A stretch of DNA of 64,000 nt from Candidatus Fermentithermobacillaceae bacterium (GCA_012840345.1 DULO01000130.1:1-64000), one strand, 5' to 3'; counted from the first letter of the stretch, positions 17,692-28,201 are shown. The notes: generated by a model from the sequence alone, not told the origin. Translations and numbers: made by a program.

Positions 17692-18912
17692 ATGAGAGTT
17701 GGCACCGGAAGGGGGCGCGGGAACCTTTTGGTCGTGGTCCTTGTCCTGGCGGCCATCGTGACCGTCGCTTGCCCCGTGGCGGATCGCCGCGCCCGCGCGT
17801 CCCATCTCGCTCAGGAAGATACCGCCATTCCCGCCGCTTCTTCCGGCTCGCCGGCCTCAAGCCTCGAAGACCTGGAAAAGCACGGGATTACCGAGCCGGT
17901 AGACAGGGTGTTTCAAGAGACATACGGCCTTAGGGAGTTTCGTTGGCAAGACCTAGTAAAGGACATCCTGTCTGGCAAAGGGATCGACTTCGCCGGGATA
18001 GGCAGGGCCTTGATCCGCGCCGCCGCCGGAGACTTCCTCACCTCCAGCGCCGTGCTCGGGAAGATCATGCTCATCGGCGTCGCCATAGCGTCTTTGGAAA
18101 TCTTGTCGGAGACCCTGGCGCCCTCGGGCTCAAACAAGATAGCCATCTGGGCTTGCCACGTATCCTTGATAGTCCTCGCCGTGATGACCTTTAACGAGAT
18201 TCTGGGCATCGCCAAAGAGGCAATGGCATCGCTCCGCAGCGCGTTCTTCGCCTTTATCCCCGCGCTTACCAGCTTGTCTCTGGTCTCCGCCGCGCCGGTC
18301 ACCGCGTCCGTCTTGCATCCCATCGTGTGGGGCGTGGGAGTCATCGCCAGCGTTTTCATCCTGGACTTGGCCTTTCCCATGATCTACACGTCGGTGGCCT
18401 TGGACTTGGCCGGAAGCTTGGGAGGGGGAGACAGGGCGTCGGGAGTGGCTTCCATGCTCCGGCAGGTCGCCTTTTTCGCGACAGGTCTCGTCATGTCCTG
18501 TTTTGTGGGCGTTGTGGTTGGACAAAGAGCCGCGACGGGACTGGCCGACGGCATGGCTTTCAGGACAGCTAAGTACGTGAGTTCCACGTTCATACCTGTC
18601 GCCGGGAAGGCCATCGGCGACACCATGGACATGTTTTTTGTGAGCACCTACGGGCTCAGGTCCGCCATCGGGCTGGTCGGTTGCATCGGCCTGTTTGTCG
18701 TCGTCTTTTCGCCGCTCTTGAAGGTTTTGGCCAGCATGGCCGTCTGGAAGGTGTCGGCCGCCGTCTTGGGCCCAATCGCCGGGGCGTCGGTGGCCAAATC
18801 GCTCAAGGTCATGGCGGACGGAATCACTTTCGTGGCCGTGGCACTTTTTGCCACGTGTTTCGTGTTCATCATCTGTCTATCTCTGGTGGCCCAAGCAGTG
18901 AGGCCGTTTTAG
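17692..18912 (+). CDS. spoIIIAE: Stage III sporulation protein AE
   Basis: This is the large polytopic subunit of the SpoIIIA complex, 406 residues from ATG 17692, which has GGAGG 8 nt upstream. The N-terminus is a signal peptide (NLLVVVLVLAAIVTVACP), then a polar region to residue 105, then about seven membrane helices. TFIPVAGKAIGDTMD and LSASAPVTASVL-like VSAAPVTASVLHPIVWG are family features. Its length is normal. Confidence 0.95.
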   Translation: MRVGTGRGRGNLLVVVLVLAAIVTVACPVADRRARASHLAQEDTAIPAASSGSPASSLEDLEKHGITEPVDRVFQETYGLREFRWQDLVKDILSGKGIDFAGIGRALIRAAAGDFLTSSAVLGKIMLIGVAIASLEILSETLAPSGSNKIAIWACHVSLIVLAVMTFNEILGIAKEAMASLRSAFFAFIPALTSLSLVSAAPVTASVLHPIVWGVGVIASVFILDLAFPMIYTSVALDLAGSLGGGDRASGVASMLRQVAFFATGLVMSCFVGVVVGQRAATGLADGMAFRTAKYVSSTFIPVAGKAIGDTMDMFFVSTYGLRSAIGLVGCIGLFVVVFSPLLKVLASMAVWKVSAAVLGPIAGASVAKSLKVMADGITFVAVALFATCFVFIICLSLVAQAVRPF

Positions 18913-18924
18913 GGGGGACTGGAG

Positions 18925-19404
18925 TTGGAGGCGATTAAGAGCTGGGCCAAGTCGGTTTTCATGCTATCGATGTTCGCGTCCACCGTAATGCTGTTGGTCC
19001 CTAAGTCCATGCAAAAGCAGGCCAAGTTCGCCGCCGAGATGCTCCTTCTCCTGTGCGTGGTGGCGCCTGTGGTGGGGCTTCTTTCAGGAGCCAGGAGCGT
19101 TCCGGCTTCGCCGGGTTTTACTTGGAGCGAATCCGTCCCTCCCTTCGCGCTGGGAGACTACCTGGTTTCGGAGACAGAGCGCAGGGTGACTGAAATGGCA
19201 TCCATCGCGGGCATCCCTTTGGACCGGGTTTCGGTCGTGCCGTCGCGAGAGGGGTACGGGATCGAGGAAGTTCGAGTCGTTCTGAAAAGCCCGGTGTCAG
19301 ACCAAGAAGGAGAGGCCTTCAAGGGGACCTTGGCCGCTTACCTTTCCATCCCGGCCGACAAGGTCTTTCTCGTGGTGAAGGAAGCTCAAGAAGACTCAAG
19401 ATAG
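18925..19404 (+). CDS. spoIIIAF: Stage III sporulation protein AF
   Basis: The protein has 159 residues. Two membrane segments lie at residues 8-25 and 33-52, followed by a soluble domain (ring-building-like fold in the family) with IEEVRVVLKSPVSD. It starts at TTG 18925 with GGGGGGACTGGAG upstream, 12 bp after spoIIIAE. It is part of the sigma-E-controlled channel operon. Confidence 0.92.
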   Translation: MEAIKSWAKSVFMLSMFASTVMLLVPKSMQKQAKFAAEMLLLLCVVAPVVGLLSGARSVPASPGFTWSESVPPFALGDYLVSETERRVTEMASIAGIPLDRVSVVPSREGYGIEEVRVVLKSPVSDQEGEAFKGTLAAYLSIPADKVFLVVKEAQEDSR

Positions 19405-19443
19405 GAGGGAGGCTCCGCTTGTAAAAGCAACGGAGCGGCGAGT

Positions 19444-20019
19444 ATGAGAGAACCGGAGGCAAAGTACAAGAAAACGGGCTTATCCCAGCTTCTCCGTCCC
19501 CAGAACCTAAAGCTCTTCTTAATCGGGGCCTTGGGAGTATGCCTGCTTATCCTTGGGAGCATATTGGGCAGACCCGCGGGAGAAAAGCCGGTCCTCCCCG
19601 AGACCGACTCTCTGGCAAATCTCGAAGCCGCCATGGCGGCAAATATCGAGAGAGCCGTCAGCGCCATCAAAGGAGTAGGCAAAGTGCAGGCTTCGGTGGT
19701 GCTGGCCGCCGGACCCGAGAGCCTGTATGCCAAGAACGTTCAGCGGTCAAGGACAACCCAGTCTGAAGTGTCCGGGTCCGGAGAGATAAGGGAAAACGCC
19801 ACGGAGAACGAAACGTCCCAGCCGGTCACGGGACGTTTTGGGACGTCGGAGTCGCCCCTGGTCGAGCGCGTTCAGGGAGCCGAGGTGGCGGGATGCCTCA
19901 TCGTGGCCGAGGGCGCCTCGTCGTCCGCTATCAAGGCCGAGATCTACCGGGCGGTCCAGACCCTCTTGGATATACCCCTGTACCGGATTCAGGTGGTTCC
20001 TATGAAAGGAGGCGGCTAA
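19444..20019 (+). CDS. spoIIIAG: Stage III sporulation protein AG
   Basis: SpoIIIAG forms the large ring in the intermembrane space of the engulfed forespore. The 191 residues have a single membrane anchor (residues 22-42) and a ring-building motif: IKGVGKVQASVVLAAGPE, then a variable polar insert, then GCLIVAEGASSSAIKAEI and VQTLLDIPLYRIQVVPM. The insert in the middle (residues 95-140) is the region that forms the beta-crown in B. subtilis. Confidence 0.94.
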   Translation: MREPEAKYKKTGLSQLLRPQNLKLFLIGALGVCLLILGSILGRPAGEKPVLPETDSLANLEAAMAANIERAVSAIKGVGKVQASVVLAAGPESLYAKNVQRSRTTQSEVSGSGEIRENATENETSQPVTGRFGTSESPLVERVQGAEVAGCLIVAEGASSSAIKAEIYRAVQTLLDIPLYRIQVVPMKGGG

Positions 20020-20020
20020 G

Positions 20021-20581
20021 GTGAAAGCCACGAGTTTATCCTTTAGGAAAGACGGTACGAAACAAGGCGAAAGGACCCAAAGGAGGTTCCCCCTTCGGCG
20101 GCTATGGAAGCTGGCGGTGTTCCTAATCGTCGTCGGAATGCTGGCGTACTACGCCACCGTCCACTGGCCCGAGATATCAGCAGTGTTCTCGCTGGATGAA
20201 GGTGTTCCCACCACCGCTGCCCCTCCGGCCGGCGAGGACTTCTTCATAGAGTTCAGGCTCGACCGGGAGAAAATGGAGAAAGAGCAACTGGACCTCGTGA
20301 AGCAAGTAATGGACGATAAGACCGCTTCGAAAGAAGCCCGGGACGCCGCCCATGCCCAGTACCTGCAGATAGTGGACACGATGGGCAAGGAACTCAAGAT
20401 AGAAGGGATCCTTAAAGCCAAGAACATGGAGAGTCTCGTTTTCCTGTCGGGGGACTCTTGCACCGTCGTAGTGCGGAAGGCCTCCTTGGACGCCAAGGAC
20501 GTGGCGGCCATCGCGGATACCGTGAGGAGGATCGCCAAGGTCAAGCCTGAAAACGTCACGGTCATACCCACCGACCGGTGA
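20021..20581 (+). CDS. spoIIIAH: Stage III sporulation protein AH
   Basis: This protein has 186 residues, with one N-terminal membrane segment (LAVFLIVVGMLAYYAT) after a basic stretch and a C-terminal YscJ/FliF-like domain (DSCTVVVRKASLDAKDVAAIADTVRRI). In B. subtilis it binds forespore SpoIIQ; no spoIIQ gene is in the window. It starts at GTG 20021 immediately after spoIIIAG. It ends the operon, and a short stem-loop (20594-20612) without T run follows. Confidence 0.94.
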   Translation: MKATSLSFRKDGTKQGERTQRRFPLRRLWKLAVFLIVVGMLAYYATVHWPEISAVFSLDEGVPTTAAPPAGEDFFIEFRLDREKMEKEQLDLVKQVMDDKTASKEARDAAHAQYLQIVDTMGKELKIEGILKAKNMESLVFLSGDSCTVVVRKASLDAKDVAAIADTVRRIAKVKPENVTVIPTDR

Positions 20582-20630
20582 CGGTGGCCAAGAATCTTGG
20601 TTCCGCCAAGATCCCGCCCGGCTCCTCGCT

Positions 20631-20660
20631 TTGCAGGTGAGTAGGGAAACCTTGTATAAT
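20631..20660 (+). promoter_or_regulatory. Candidate sigma-A promoter for the Asp23 operon
   Basis: A perfect TATAAT (20655-20660) lies 34 bp before the GTG start of the Asp23-family gene. TTGCAG (20631-20636), 18 bp upstream of it, is a weak -35. It would separate vegetative transcription of asp23-nusB-xse genes from the sporulation operon before it. Confidence 0.55.
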
Positions 20661-20693
20661 GAGAGCAGACAAGTTCCACCGGGAGGCCACAAC

Positions 20694-21101
20694 GTGTCCG
20701 ACGACACACTCTTTGGGAGCGGACAACAGAACAGCGAAAACCAGAGTTCCCAGGTTAACATCTCAGACGAGGTGATCGCGGCGATAGCCAGCACCGCCGC
20801 CACGAGCGTGCAAGGGGTCGCCGCCATGACCGGGAGCATAGTTGGCAGCATCGGCGGGGCGATCCTGGGAAGAAGGAACCTCACCAAAGGGGTTCGCGTC
20901 TCCTCAGGAGAGAACGACGTGGTGCTCGACCTGTATTTGTCCGTTAAGTACGGCGCCAGGATTCCCGAAGTAGCGTATAAAGTGCAAGAAAGCGTGAAGA
21001 GGTCTGTGGAGGGCATGACCGAGCTCAAGGTGGCGCAAGTCAATATTCACGTCCAGGGCGTATCCTTTTCTGAACCCGGCAAACCCGAGAGCGACGAATA
21101 A
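20694..21101 (+). CDS. Asp23/Gls24 family envelope stress protein
   Basis: This 135-residue cytoplasmic protein belongs to the Asp23 family, which binds the membrane through AmaP. The conserved core is NISDEVIAAIASTAATSVQGVAAMTG, then VRVSSGENDVVLDLYLSVKYGARIPEV and VKRSVEGMTELKVAQVNIHVQGV. GTG 20694 is chosen since GGGAGG lies 7 nt upstream; a longer frame to 20631 would run through the promoter. Its neighbours AmaP and DUF2273 are the standard partners, and nusB follows. Confidence 0.92.
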   Translation: MSDDTLFGSGQQNSENQSSQVNISDEVIAAIASTAATSVQGVAAMTGSIVGSIGGAILGRRNLTKGVRVSSGENDVVLDLYLSVKYGARIPEVAYKVQESVKRSVEGMTELKVAQVNIHVQGVSFSEPGKPESDE

Positions 21102-21119
21102 TCTGTGCGGGGTGGTCAA

Positions 21120-21650
21120 GTGGGTATAGTAGACCGAATTGTGTTGAGCCTCTACGCGTTTGCTCTGACAGTGGTATCCTTCTTTTTCCTCTTGGCCTCG
21201 TTCGGGTGGAACGCTCCAATGGACCTGATCTCGGAGACCCTGAGCACCTCGTCAGGCAGGTCTACGGTGGGGATCATCTCCGGTTTTCTGTTCCTGGCGG
21301 GGATTCGGTTCATATACTACGGATTCAAGAGAAGCCCGGTACAAGCGGTCATACACGATACCGGCATGGGTGAGGTCCAGATCTCACTTATGGCCATAAA
21401 GAGCCTCGTCACGCGCGTGGCCGCCCGCATTCCCGGGGTAAGGGAAGTAAGGGCGAGGGTGCGCCTCAACAAGCTGGCTACGGGCATCTTGGTCTTTCTT
21501 GAGCTTAAGGTGGCCGTTGACGCCAACCTTCCCGATCTGGCCGACAAAGTGCAAAAGGCCATATCTTCCTATGTCAAGGACATAGTTGGCGTCAACGTGG
21601 AATCGGTCAAGGTATCTGTCTCCGACATCGGGCTGGAAGGACGCCGATAG
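21120..21650 (+). CDS. amaP: Alkaline shock response membrane anchor protein AmaP
   Basis: The protein has 176 residues with two membrane helices (residues about 8-28 and 52-70, VGIISGFLFLAGIRFIYYGF) and an Asp23-like C-terminal domain with LMAIKSLVTRVAARIPGVREVRARV. AmaP tethers Asp23-family proteins to the membrane. GTG 21120 follows GGGGTGG by about 5 nt; GTG 21105 is an alternative. It overlaps nothing and is 18 bp after the Asp23 gene. Confidence 0.88.
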   Translation: MGIVDRIVLSLYAFALTVVSFFFLLASFGWNAPMDLISETLSTSSGRSTVGIISGFLFLAGIRFIYYGFKRSPVQAVIHDTGMGEVQISLMAIKSLVTRVAARIPGVREVRARVRLNKLATGILVFLELKVAVDANLPDLADKVQKAISSYVKDIVGVNVESVKVSVSDIGLEGRR

Positions 21651-21661
21651 GGGGTAAGGGC

Positions 21662-21907
21662 ATGGAAGCCGACGGGGTCTGGTCTGTGGTGGTGAGGTAC
21701 CTAAGGGAGCATCCCGGGAGGATTCTCGGAACGCTGGCCGGATTTCTCGTGGGCCTTTCATTCATCTGGCTCGGCTTCTGGAGAACGCTGGTGCTGGGCT
21801 TGGTGACTACCCTCGGGTATGCTATAGGTAAGTGGACCGATGACGAAGGCAAGGGGCTCAAGGAGTTCCTAGAGGAAAAGCTCCCGGGGAGACCTGATTT
21901 CCATTGA
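21662..21907 (+). CDS. DUF2273 small membrane protein
   Basis: This protein has 81 residues with two hydrophobic helices (GRILGTLAGFLVGLSFIWLG and TLVLGLVTTLGYAIG) and a charged C-terminal tail. The DUF2273 family regularly accompanies Asp23 and AmaP, which is the case here. The molecular role is unknown. It overlaps the TTG start of nusB by 4 nt. Confidence 0.88.
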   Translation: MEADGVWSVVVRYLREHPGRILGTLAGFLVGLSFIWLGFWRTLVLGLVTTLGYAIGKWTDDEGKGLKEFLEEKLPGRPDFH

Positions 21908-22359
21908 CGACAAAGACCATGAGAAGGCACGACGCACGCATTATGGCGCTGTCGGCGCTTTTTTGTTGGGAAGTAGGAAAGTTTTCTCCTGAAGAAGCTT
22001 TCTCGGGGGTCGCCAGAGACTTTTTCGACGCCCCCGGAGCGGCCGACAAAGTGACACACTACAACTACGCGGGCAAGTTGTTTCTTGCCGCCGTCAATAA
22101 CGTTTCTGAGATCGATAACGCCATTTCCCGCGCTTCCCAAGGCTGGCCGATTTCAAGGATGCCCAGGATCGACCTCTCAATCCTGCGGCTCGCTTTGGCT
22201 GAAGCCAACTACCTCAAAGAGGTTCCCCTTGAGGTTGTAATTGACGAAGCTCTGGAACTATCCAAAGAATTCTCCACCCACGCTTCTCCAAGGTTCGTCA
22301 ACGGGGTCCTAATGGGGATCTTTCGGGAGATGGGGTATGTGCCAAAAAGCACAAAGTAG
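21904..22359 (+). CDS. nusB: Transcription antitermination factor NusB
   Basis: NusB binds boxA RNA with S10 during rRNA transcription. The 151 residues are all-helical; MRRHDARIMALSALFCWEV is the family N-terminus and ISRMPRIDLSILRLALAEANYL plus VPLEVVIDEALELSKEFS the conserved C-terminal core. The start is TTG 21904 or ATG 21919; the ATG would put the arginine-rich motif at the very N-terminus, as in most NusB. It is followed by the nfn genes instead of the folD seen in B. subtilis. Confidence 0.93.
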   Translation: MTTKTMRRHDARIMALSALFCWEVGKFSPEEAFSGVARDFFDAPGAADKVTHYNYAGKLFLAAVNNVSEIDNAISRASQGWPISRMPRIDLSILRLALAEANYLKEVPLEVVIDEALELSKEFSTHASPRFVNGVLMGIFREMGYVPKSTK

Positions 22360-22420
22360 TGTACACTGTTAAGTGGGACTAAACGTCCGTAGCTATCGGA
22401 GAAACAGGAGGATAGGCCAG

Positions 22421-24654
<2,234 letters not shown>

Positions 24655-24677
24655 AAGAAAGGACAAGGTGGTCGCGG

Positions 24678-25913
24678 ATGCTTTTAGCTGAAAACGCGAT
24701 TTCTGTCAGTCAGCTAAACGCGTATGTCCGCGAGACGCTCTGGAAAGACGAATTCCTGCGCCAGGTGTTGGTGCGCGGGGAAATCGCCAACCTGAGAAAC
24801 TACCAGGGACACCTGTACTTCACATTGAAGGACGAAAAGGCGAGCGTGCGGGCCGTAATGTGGCGGTCCGACACGTCTCGCCTTACTTTTGTGCCCAAGG
24901 ACGGCGACCAAGTCCTGGTGGCGGGGTCTGTCTCAGTGTTCGAGCGGGACGGCATTTATCAGGTGTACGCCACTTACATGGAGCCCTCGGGCTTAGGCGC
25001 ACTGTACGCGGCTTTGGAGAAACTGAAAGCCAAACTCGAGGCGGAGGGGCTTTTCGCGCCGGAACGAAAGCGTCCGCTACCCGCTTTTCCGAGGAAGATC
25101 GGACTTGTTACCTCCGTCCGGGGCGCGGCCATCAAAGACATTGTGACGTGCGGGAGAAGGCGGTACCCGGGCGTCTCCTTCGTCGTCGTGGATACCAAGG
25201 TGCAGGGAGAAGGCGCGCCGCAAGACATCGCCGCGGGACTACGGATACTGGACGCCATGCCGGACGTGGATGTTATCATCGTGGGGCGTGGCGGCGGCTC
25301 TCAAGAAGATTTGTTTGTGTTCAACGATGAAATCGTTGCCAGGGCGATATATGCCTGCAAGACCCCTGTTGTATCGGCCGTCGGACATGAGAGGGACATC
25401 ACCATCGCCGACCTGGTGGCCGACGCGAGGGCAGCCACCCCAACTCAAGCGGCGGAACTGGTGGTTCCCGACGCGTACCAGTTGAAAGCCGGCATTCGAA
25501 AGCTCACCGAGTCTCTTAGGAACCAGATGCTCACCCTGATAGGAGGGAGCAGGCAGACTTTGAGTCTCTTGCGCTCGAGGCCCGCTTTGACCAGGCCGGA
25601 CTGGTTCCTCGTCTCATCCAGGGAGACTCTTGTGAGGCTGCAAGATGATCTTCAGGATTCGGTTACGACGCTGCTGGAGAGGCACAGGCACCTCTTGTCC
25701 AACGCGGCTTCCAAACTGGACGCCCTCTCGCCCTTGCGGATACTGGGCAGGGGCTACAGCCTTGCCCGCTTGGAGCCCGGAAAAGAAGTAGTGACCGATT
25801 ACCGTCAGGCGCCCAAAGGAGCCAGGATTACGGTTACCTTGAAGGAAGGCCAGCTCGCGTGCCTTGTGGAAGAATCGGGACCCAGAGAGGAGGATAGCGG
25901 CGATGAGCAGTGA
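24678..25913 (+). CDS. xseA: Exodeoxyribonuclease VII large subunit
   Basis: The product degrades single-stranded DNA with XseB. The 411 residues show the OB-fold N-terminus (ISVSQLNAYVRETLWKDEFL, GEIANLRNYQGHLYFTLKD), and the catalytic domain signatures PRKIGLVTSVRGAAIKDI, IIVGRGGGSQEDLFVFNDE and SAVGHERDITIADLVAD. The coiled-coil C-terminus is present and ends in GRGYSLARLEPGKEV. It overlaps xseB by 11 nt. Confidence 0.95.
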   Translation: MLLAENAISVSQLNAYVRETLWKDEFLRQVLVRGEIANLRNYQGHLYFTLKDEKASVRAVMWRSDTSRLTFVPKDGDQVLVAGSVSVFERDGIYQVYATYMEPSGLGALYAALEKLKAKLEAEGLFAPERKRPLPAFPRKIGLVTSVRGAAIKDIVTCGRRRYPGVSFVVVDTKVQGEGAPQDIAAGLRILDAMPDVDVIIVGRGGGSQEDLFVFNDEIVARAIYACKTPVVSAVGHERDITIADLVADARAATPTQAAELVVPDAYQLKAGIRKLTESLRNQMLTLIGGSRQTLSLLRSRPALTRPDWFLVSSRETLVRLQDDLQDSVTTLLERHRHLLSNAASKLDALSPLRILGRGYSLARLEPGKEVVTDYRQAPKGARITVTLKEGQLACLVEESGPREEDSGDEQ

Positions 25914-26187
25914 GGACATCCTGTCCAAACCGGAGGAGGTTTCTGAACCCGAGTCTTTGGGCGACGCCGGGTTCGCGGAGAACTTAAAACGCTTGGAAGC
26001 CATCGTGAAGTCCCTGGAGAGCGGCGAGCTTTCTCTTGAGGATTCTCTCAAGAAGTTTGAAGAAGGTATAAAACTTGCCAGATACTTGGAATCTATCCTT
26101 GACCGGGCAGAGCGGAAGGTCGAGCAGATTCTGAATCCGGAGAAGTCCCGAGACTCGAAAGGTGAGGAAAGCGGCGGTGGAATTTGA
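25903..26187 (+). CDS. xseB: Exodeoxyribonuclease VII small subunit
   Basis: This protein of 94 residues has the XseB core FAENLKRLEAIVKSLESGELSLEDSLKKFEEG, two helices that form a hairpin on the large subunit. It has longer N- and C-terminal tails than the usual 70-80 residues. ATG 25903 with GAGGAGG upstream is preferred to an extended frame. The end overlaps ispA by 11 to 26 nt. Confidence 0.93.
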   Translation: MSSEDILSKPEEVSEPESLGDAGFAENLKRLEAIVKSLESGELSLEDSLKKFEEGIKLARYLESILDRAERKVEQILNPEKSRDSKGEESGGGI

Positions 26188-27043
26188 GAAGCGCCTGGAG
26201 CGCTACAGGTTCCTTATCGATACGGCGATGCGGAAGTACTTTGAAAACATTGAGCCTTTCGCGCCCGCGCTTAAAGACGCCATGGTCTACGCCGCCATTG
26301 GAGGCAAGAGGCTTAGGGGGGCCACTGTCCTGGCCGTCCACGAAGAACTCGGCGGGAACGTCGAAGACGCCATAGGCCTTAGCATCGCTATGGAAATGGT
26401 GCACGCGTATTCCCTCGTTCACGATGACCTTCCCTGCATGGACAACGACGACACCAGGAGAGGAAAACCCACTTGCCACCGGAAGTACGGCGAAGCCTTG
26501 GCGCTTTTGTGTGGGGACGCCTTGCTTACGGCCGCTTTTGAAGCCGCCGCCTCGTCGGGGAACCTCCCTGACTCAAGACGCCTTAGGGCGATACAGATCC
26601 TGGCCAACGCCGCGGGAGCAGCGGGCATGGTGGCGGGCCAAGTGCTAGACCTTGGACTGGACGGCGACCTGGCAGACGCCGGGAGCGTGGCCCGGATGTA
26701 CAGGCTCAAGACCGGGAAGCTATTTGAGGCTTCGGCCCGGATGGGAGCCGTCGCGGCCGGCGCGCCCGACGACATCATTGAGGCTGCCGGTTCCTGGGGA
26801 CTCTATTTCGGATACGCGTTTCAGATCGTAGACGATCTGGACGACATGGAAGCCGAAGAAGAGAAGACGACCCTGGCTCGGGTGACGTCGTGCAAAGAAG
26901 CCGGGGAAGAAGCGGAAAAGTCTCTTAGGGCAAGCCTTGAGGCCCTATCTCCATTCTCAGCGAAACCCAGTTTCCTGGAATCCCTATCCTCCCGTTACCT
27001 CGATTTGTTGTCCGGCCGAAACCTGCAAAAGTCTTCTGTGTAG
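26162..27043 (+). CDS. ispA: Polyprenyl (farnesyl/geranyl) diphosphate synthase
   Basis: The enzyme condenses IPP with allylic diphosphates. Residues 88-94 carry the first aspartate-rich motif (DDLPCMD followed by NDDTRRGKPTCH), and FQIVDDLDDME near residue 220 the second. GGKRLRG at residue 48 binds diphosphate. The length of 293 residues is typical. GTG 26162 and GTG 26177 are both possible starts. With dxs nearby it makes an isoprenoid gene pair, interrupted by the RNA described next. Confidence 0.94.
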   Translation: MRKAAVEFEKRLERYRFLIDTAMRKYFENIEPFAPALKDAMVYAAIGGKRLRGATVLAVHEELGGNVEDAIGLSIAMEMVHAYSLVHDDLPCMDNDDTRRGKPTCHRKYGEALALLCGDALLTAAFEAAASSGNLPDSRRLRAIQILANAAGAAGMVAGQVLDLGLDGDLADAGSVARMYRLKTGKLFEASARMGAVAAGAPDDIIEAAGSWGLYFGYAFQIVDDLDDMEAEEEKTTLARVTSCKEAGEEAEKSLRASLEALSPFSAKPSFLESLSSRYLDLLSGRNLQKSSV

Positions 27044-27065
27044 TCCCCAAGCGATGGTCCTCGAC

Positions 27066-27095
27066 TTGCCACAACCCCTCGTGAGCAGGTATAAT
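27066..27095 (+). promoter_or_regulatory. Sigma-A promoter for the OLE-type RNA
   Basis: TTGCCA (27066-27071) and a perfect TATAAT (27090-27095) are 18 bp apart, 23 bp after the ispA stop. Transcription would begin near 27101. A dedicated strong promoter before a 500-nt non-coding interval supports an abundant RNA. Confidence 0.65.
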
Positions 27096-27100
27096 GATGC

Positions 27101-27620
27101 GTGGCTCTCCGGGAGGGCGCAGTATTCTAGTGGGCTCTCCCGCTCCAAAGGCGGGGCTAAAAATCCGTCACGGGCCGGGCCGACGACGCCCTGGAGGGGC
27201 CGGTTGCGCCCAGCTTCCGGCTTCTTTAGGGAGAAGGAAAAAAGGGAAACCTACAATGGCATGTAGGTCAGAACATCAAAAGCCCTTTTTTCGCGGGATC
27301 CGGATGCGGGTCCCTACGGCAAGTTTCTTGTCTGGCCTGCCTTGAGTGGCCGCGCAGGAAGGTTCCTCCTGAAAGCGCGGTTGCAATAGAGGCTAGGAGC
27401 GGGTGCCCTTGAGGAAATCTCCTAGACTGTCCTAGCCGGGCGTCTCGCGGGGTTGCGGTGTGAACTAAGTGGTGATCCAGCTCTGCAAAGGGTGACCTTG
27501 CAGGGTGGCCTTAAAGGGGAACCGCCTTTCGCGCAAGCGGAGGTTGGCCATCGGGAAAACCTGCTGGACCTCAAGTCACAAGATTTACCGCGGACGCCGC
27601 CCCTCGGAGGCGGATTTTCC
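27101..27620 (+). ncRNA. ole: OLE RNA (ornate, large, extremophilic RNA)
   Basis: About 520 nt between ispA and a small membrane protein gene have no credible coding frame but contain many strong pairings. GAAAAAAGGG (27237-27246) pairs with CCCTTTTTTC (27283-27292) around an inner hairpin CCTACA/TGTAGG. GGCTAGGA (27391-27398) pairs with TCCTAGCC (27430-27437). CTGCAA (27483-27488) pairs with TTGCAG (27498-27503). Established knowledge: OLE RNA, about 600 nt, lies between ispA and dxs in Bacillus halodurans and many anaerobic Firmicutes, directly before oapA, and acts with OapA at the membrane in responses to cold, alcohol and magnesium stress. Position, size and partner all fit. I have not matched the sequence to the OLE consensus, so the call rests on context and structure; ends are approximate. 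Confidence 0.8.
27597..27613 (+). other. Hairpin holding the only good ribosome site before oapA
   Basis: CCGCC (27597-27601) pairs with GGCGG (27609-27613), and the GGAGG at 27606-27610 lies in the loop and 3' arm. GGAGG is 18 nt from ATG 27629, too far for normal use, so translation of oapA may depend on RNA structure at the end of the OLE transcript. Confidence 0.4.
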
Positions 27621-27628
27621 ATTTACCC

Positions 27629-28201
27629 ATGTCGCAAAGAAGAAAGCGCGGAAAGTCAGGTTTACTCCTGGAAGTCCTAGGGCTCGGCACAGGAGCCTTC
27701 CTCTTAAGTTTCGTCATGAACGCCTCTTTTGAAGGGGTATTCCGGGGCGTTTCCCCCAGAGTCGGTATACCTCTGGTATTATCCGTGATCGGCTTAGGTA
27801 TCTTAAGCGACGGATTGGGGCTTGCCAGCGCCCGGGCCAGCGAGAGCGCCCTTTTGTCTATGGCTTCCAAGAGAGTGCCCGGAGCCAAAGAGGCTGTCTG
27901 GTTCGTAAGGAACGCCGCGAGGGTTTCATCCGTCTTCAGTGATGTGTTGGGGGATGTCGCCGCGACGATATCCGGGGCCTTGGCCGCCGCTATTTCCCAA
28001 AACGTTCTGGGCCTATATCCCGGGGTAAGCGGTTTTCTACTGACGGGAGCCGCCGTCGGACTGGCCTCAGGCTTAAGCGTTGGCGGCAAAGCCCTGTTCA
28101 AACCGGTAGCTTTGAAGTACGCTGAGTCTATGATCCTGTTTCTCGGAAGAATCCGGTATTATGTGAACCGGGCTTTTGGGAGGACGAAGAGACAGAGATG
28201 A
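27629..28201 (+). CDS. oapA: OLE-associated protein A (OapA)
   Basis: This 190-residue membrane protein has a basic N-terminus (MSQRRKRGKSG), four hydrophobic segments (about residues 14-36, 46-66, 97-125, 135-155) and a basic C-terminus (RAFGRTKRQR). OapA proteins are small, basic four-helix membrane proteins with DUF21-like (CNNM) features that bind OLE RNA; the gene here is directly downstream of the OLE-type interval and overlaps dxs by 4 nt, exactly the known arrangement. The identification is by size, topology and context. No other family suggests itself. Confidence 0.8.
   Translation: MSQRRKRGKSGLLLEVLGLGTGAFLLSFVMNASFEGVFRGVSPRVGIPLVLSVIGLGILSDGLGLASARASESALLSMASKRVPGAKEAVWFVRNAARVSSVFSDVLGDVAATISGALAAAISQNVLGLYPGVSGFLLTGAAVGLASGLSVGGKALFKPVALKYAESMILFLGRIRYYVNRAFGRTKRQR

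Noticed and set aside
20594..20612. Terminator after spoIIIAH
   Set aside because: A 7-bp stem (ATCTTGG/CCAAGAT) exists but no T run follows, so I did not list it as a terminator.
26937..27345. Two open frames of 109 and 83 codons in the ispA-oapA gap
   Set aside because: They cross the ispA end or a strong promoter, have low-complexity composition and no homologue that I recognise; the interval behaves as a structured RNA.
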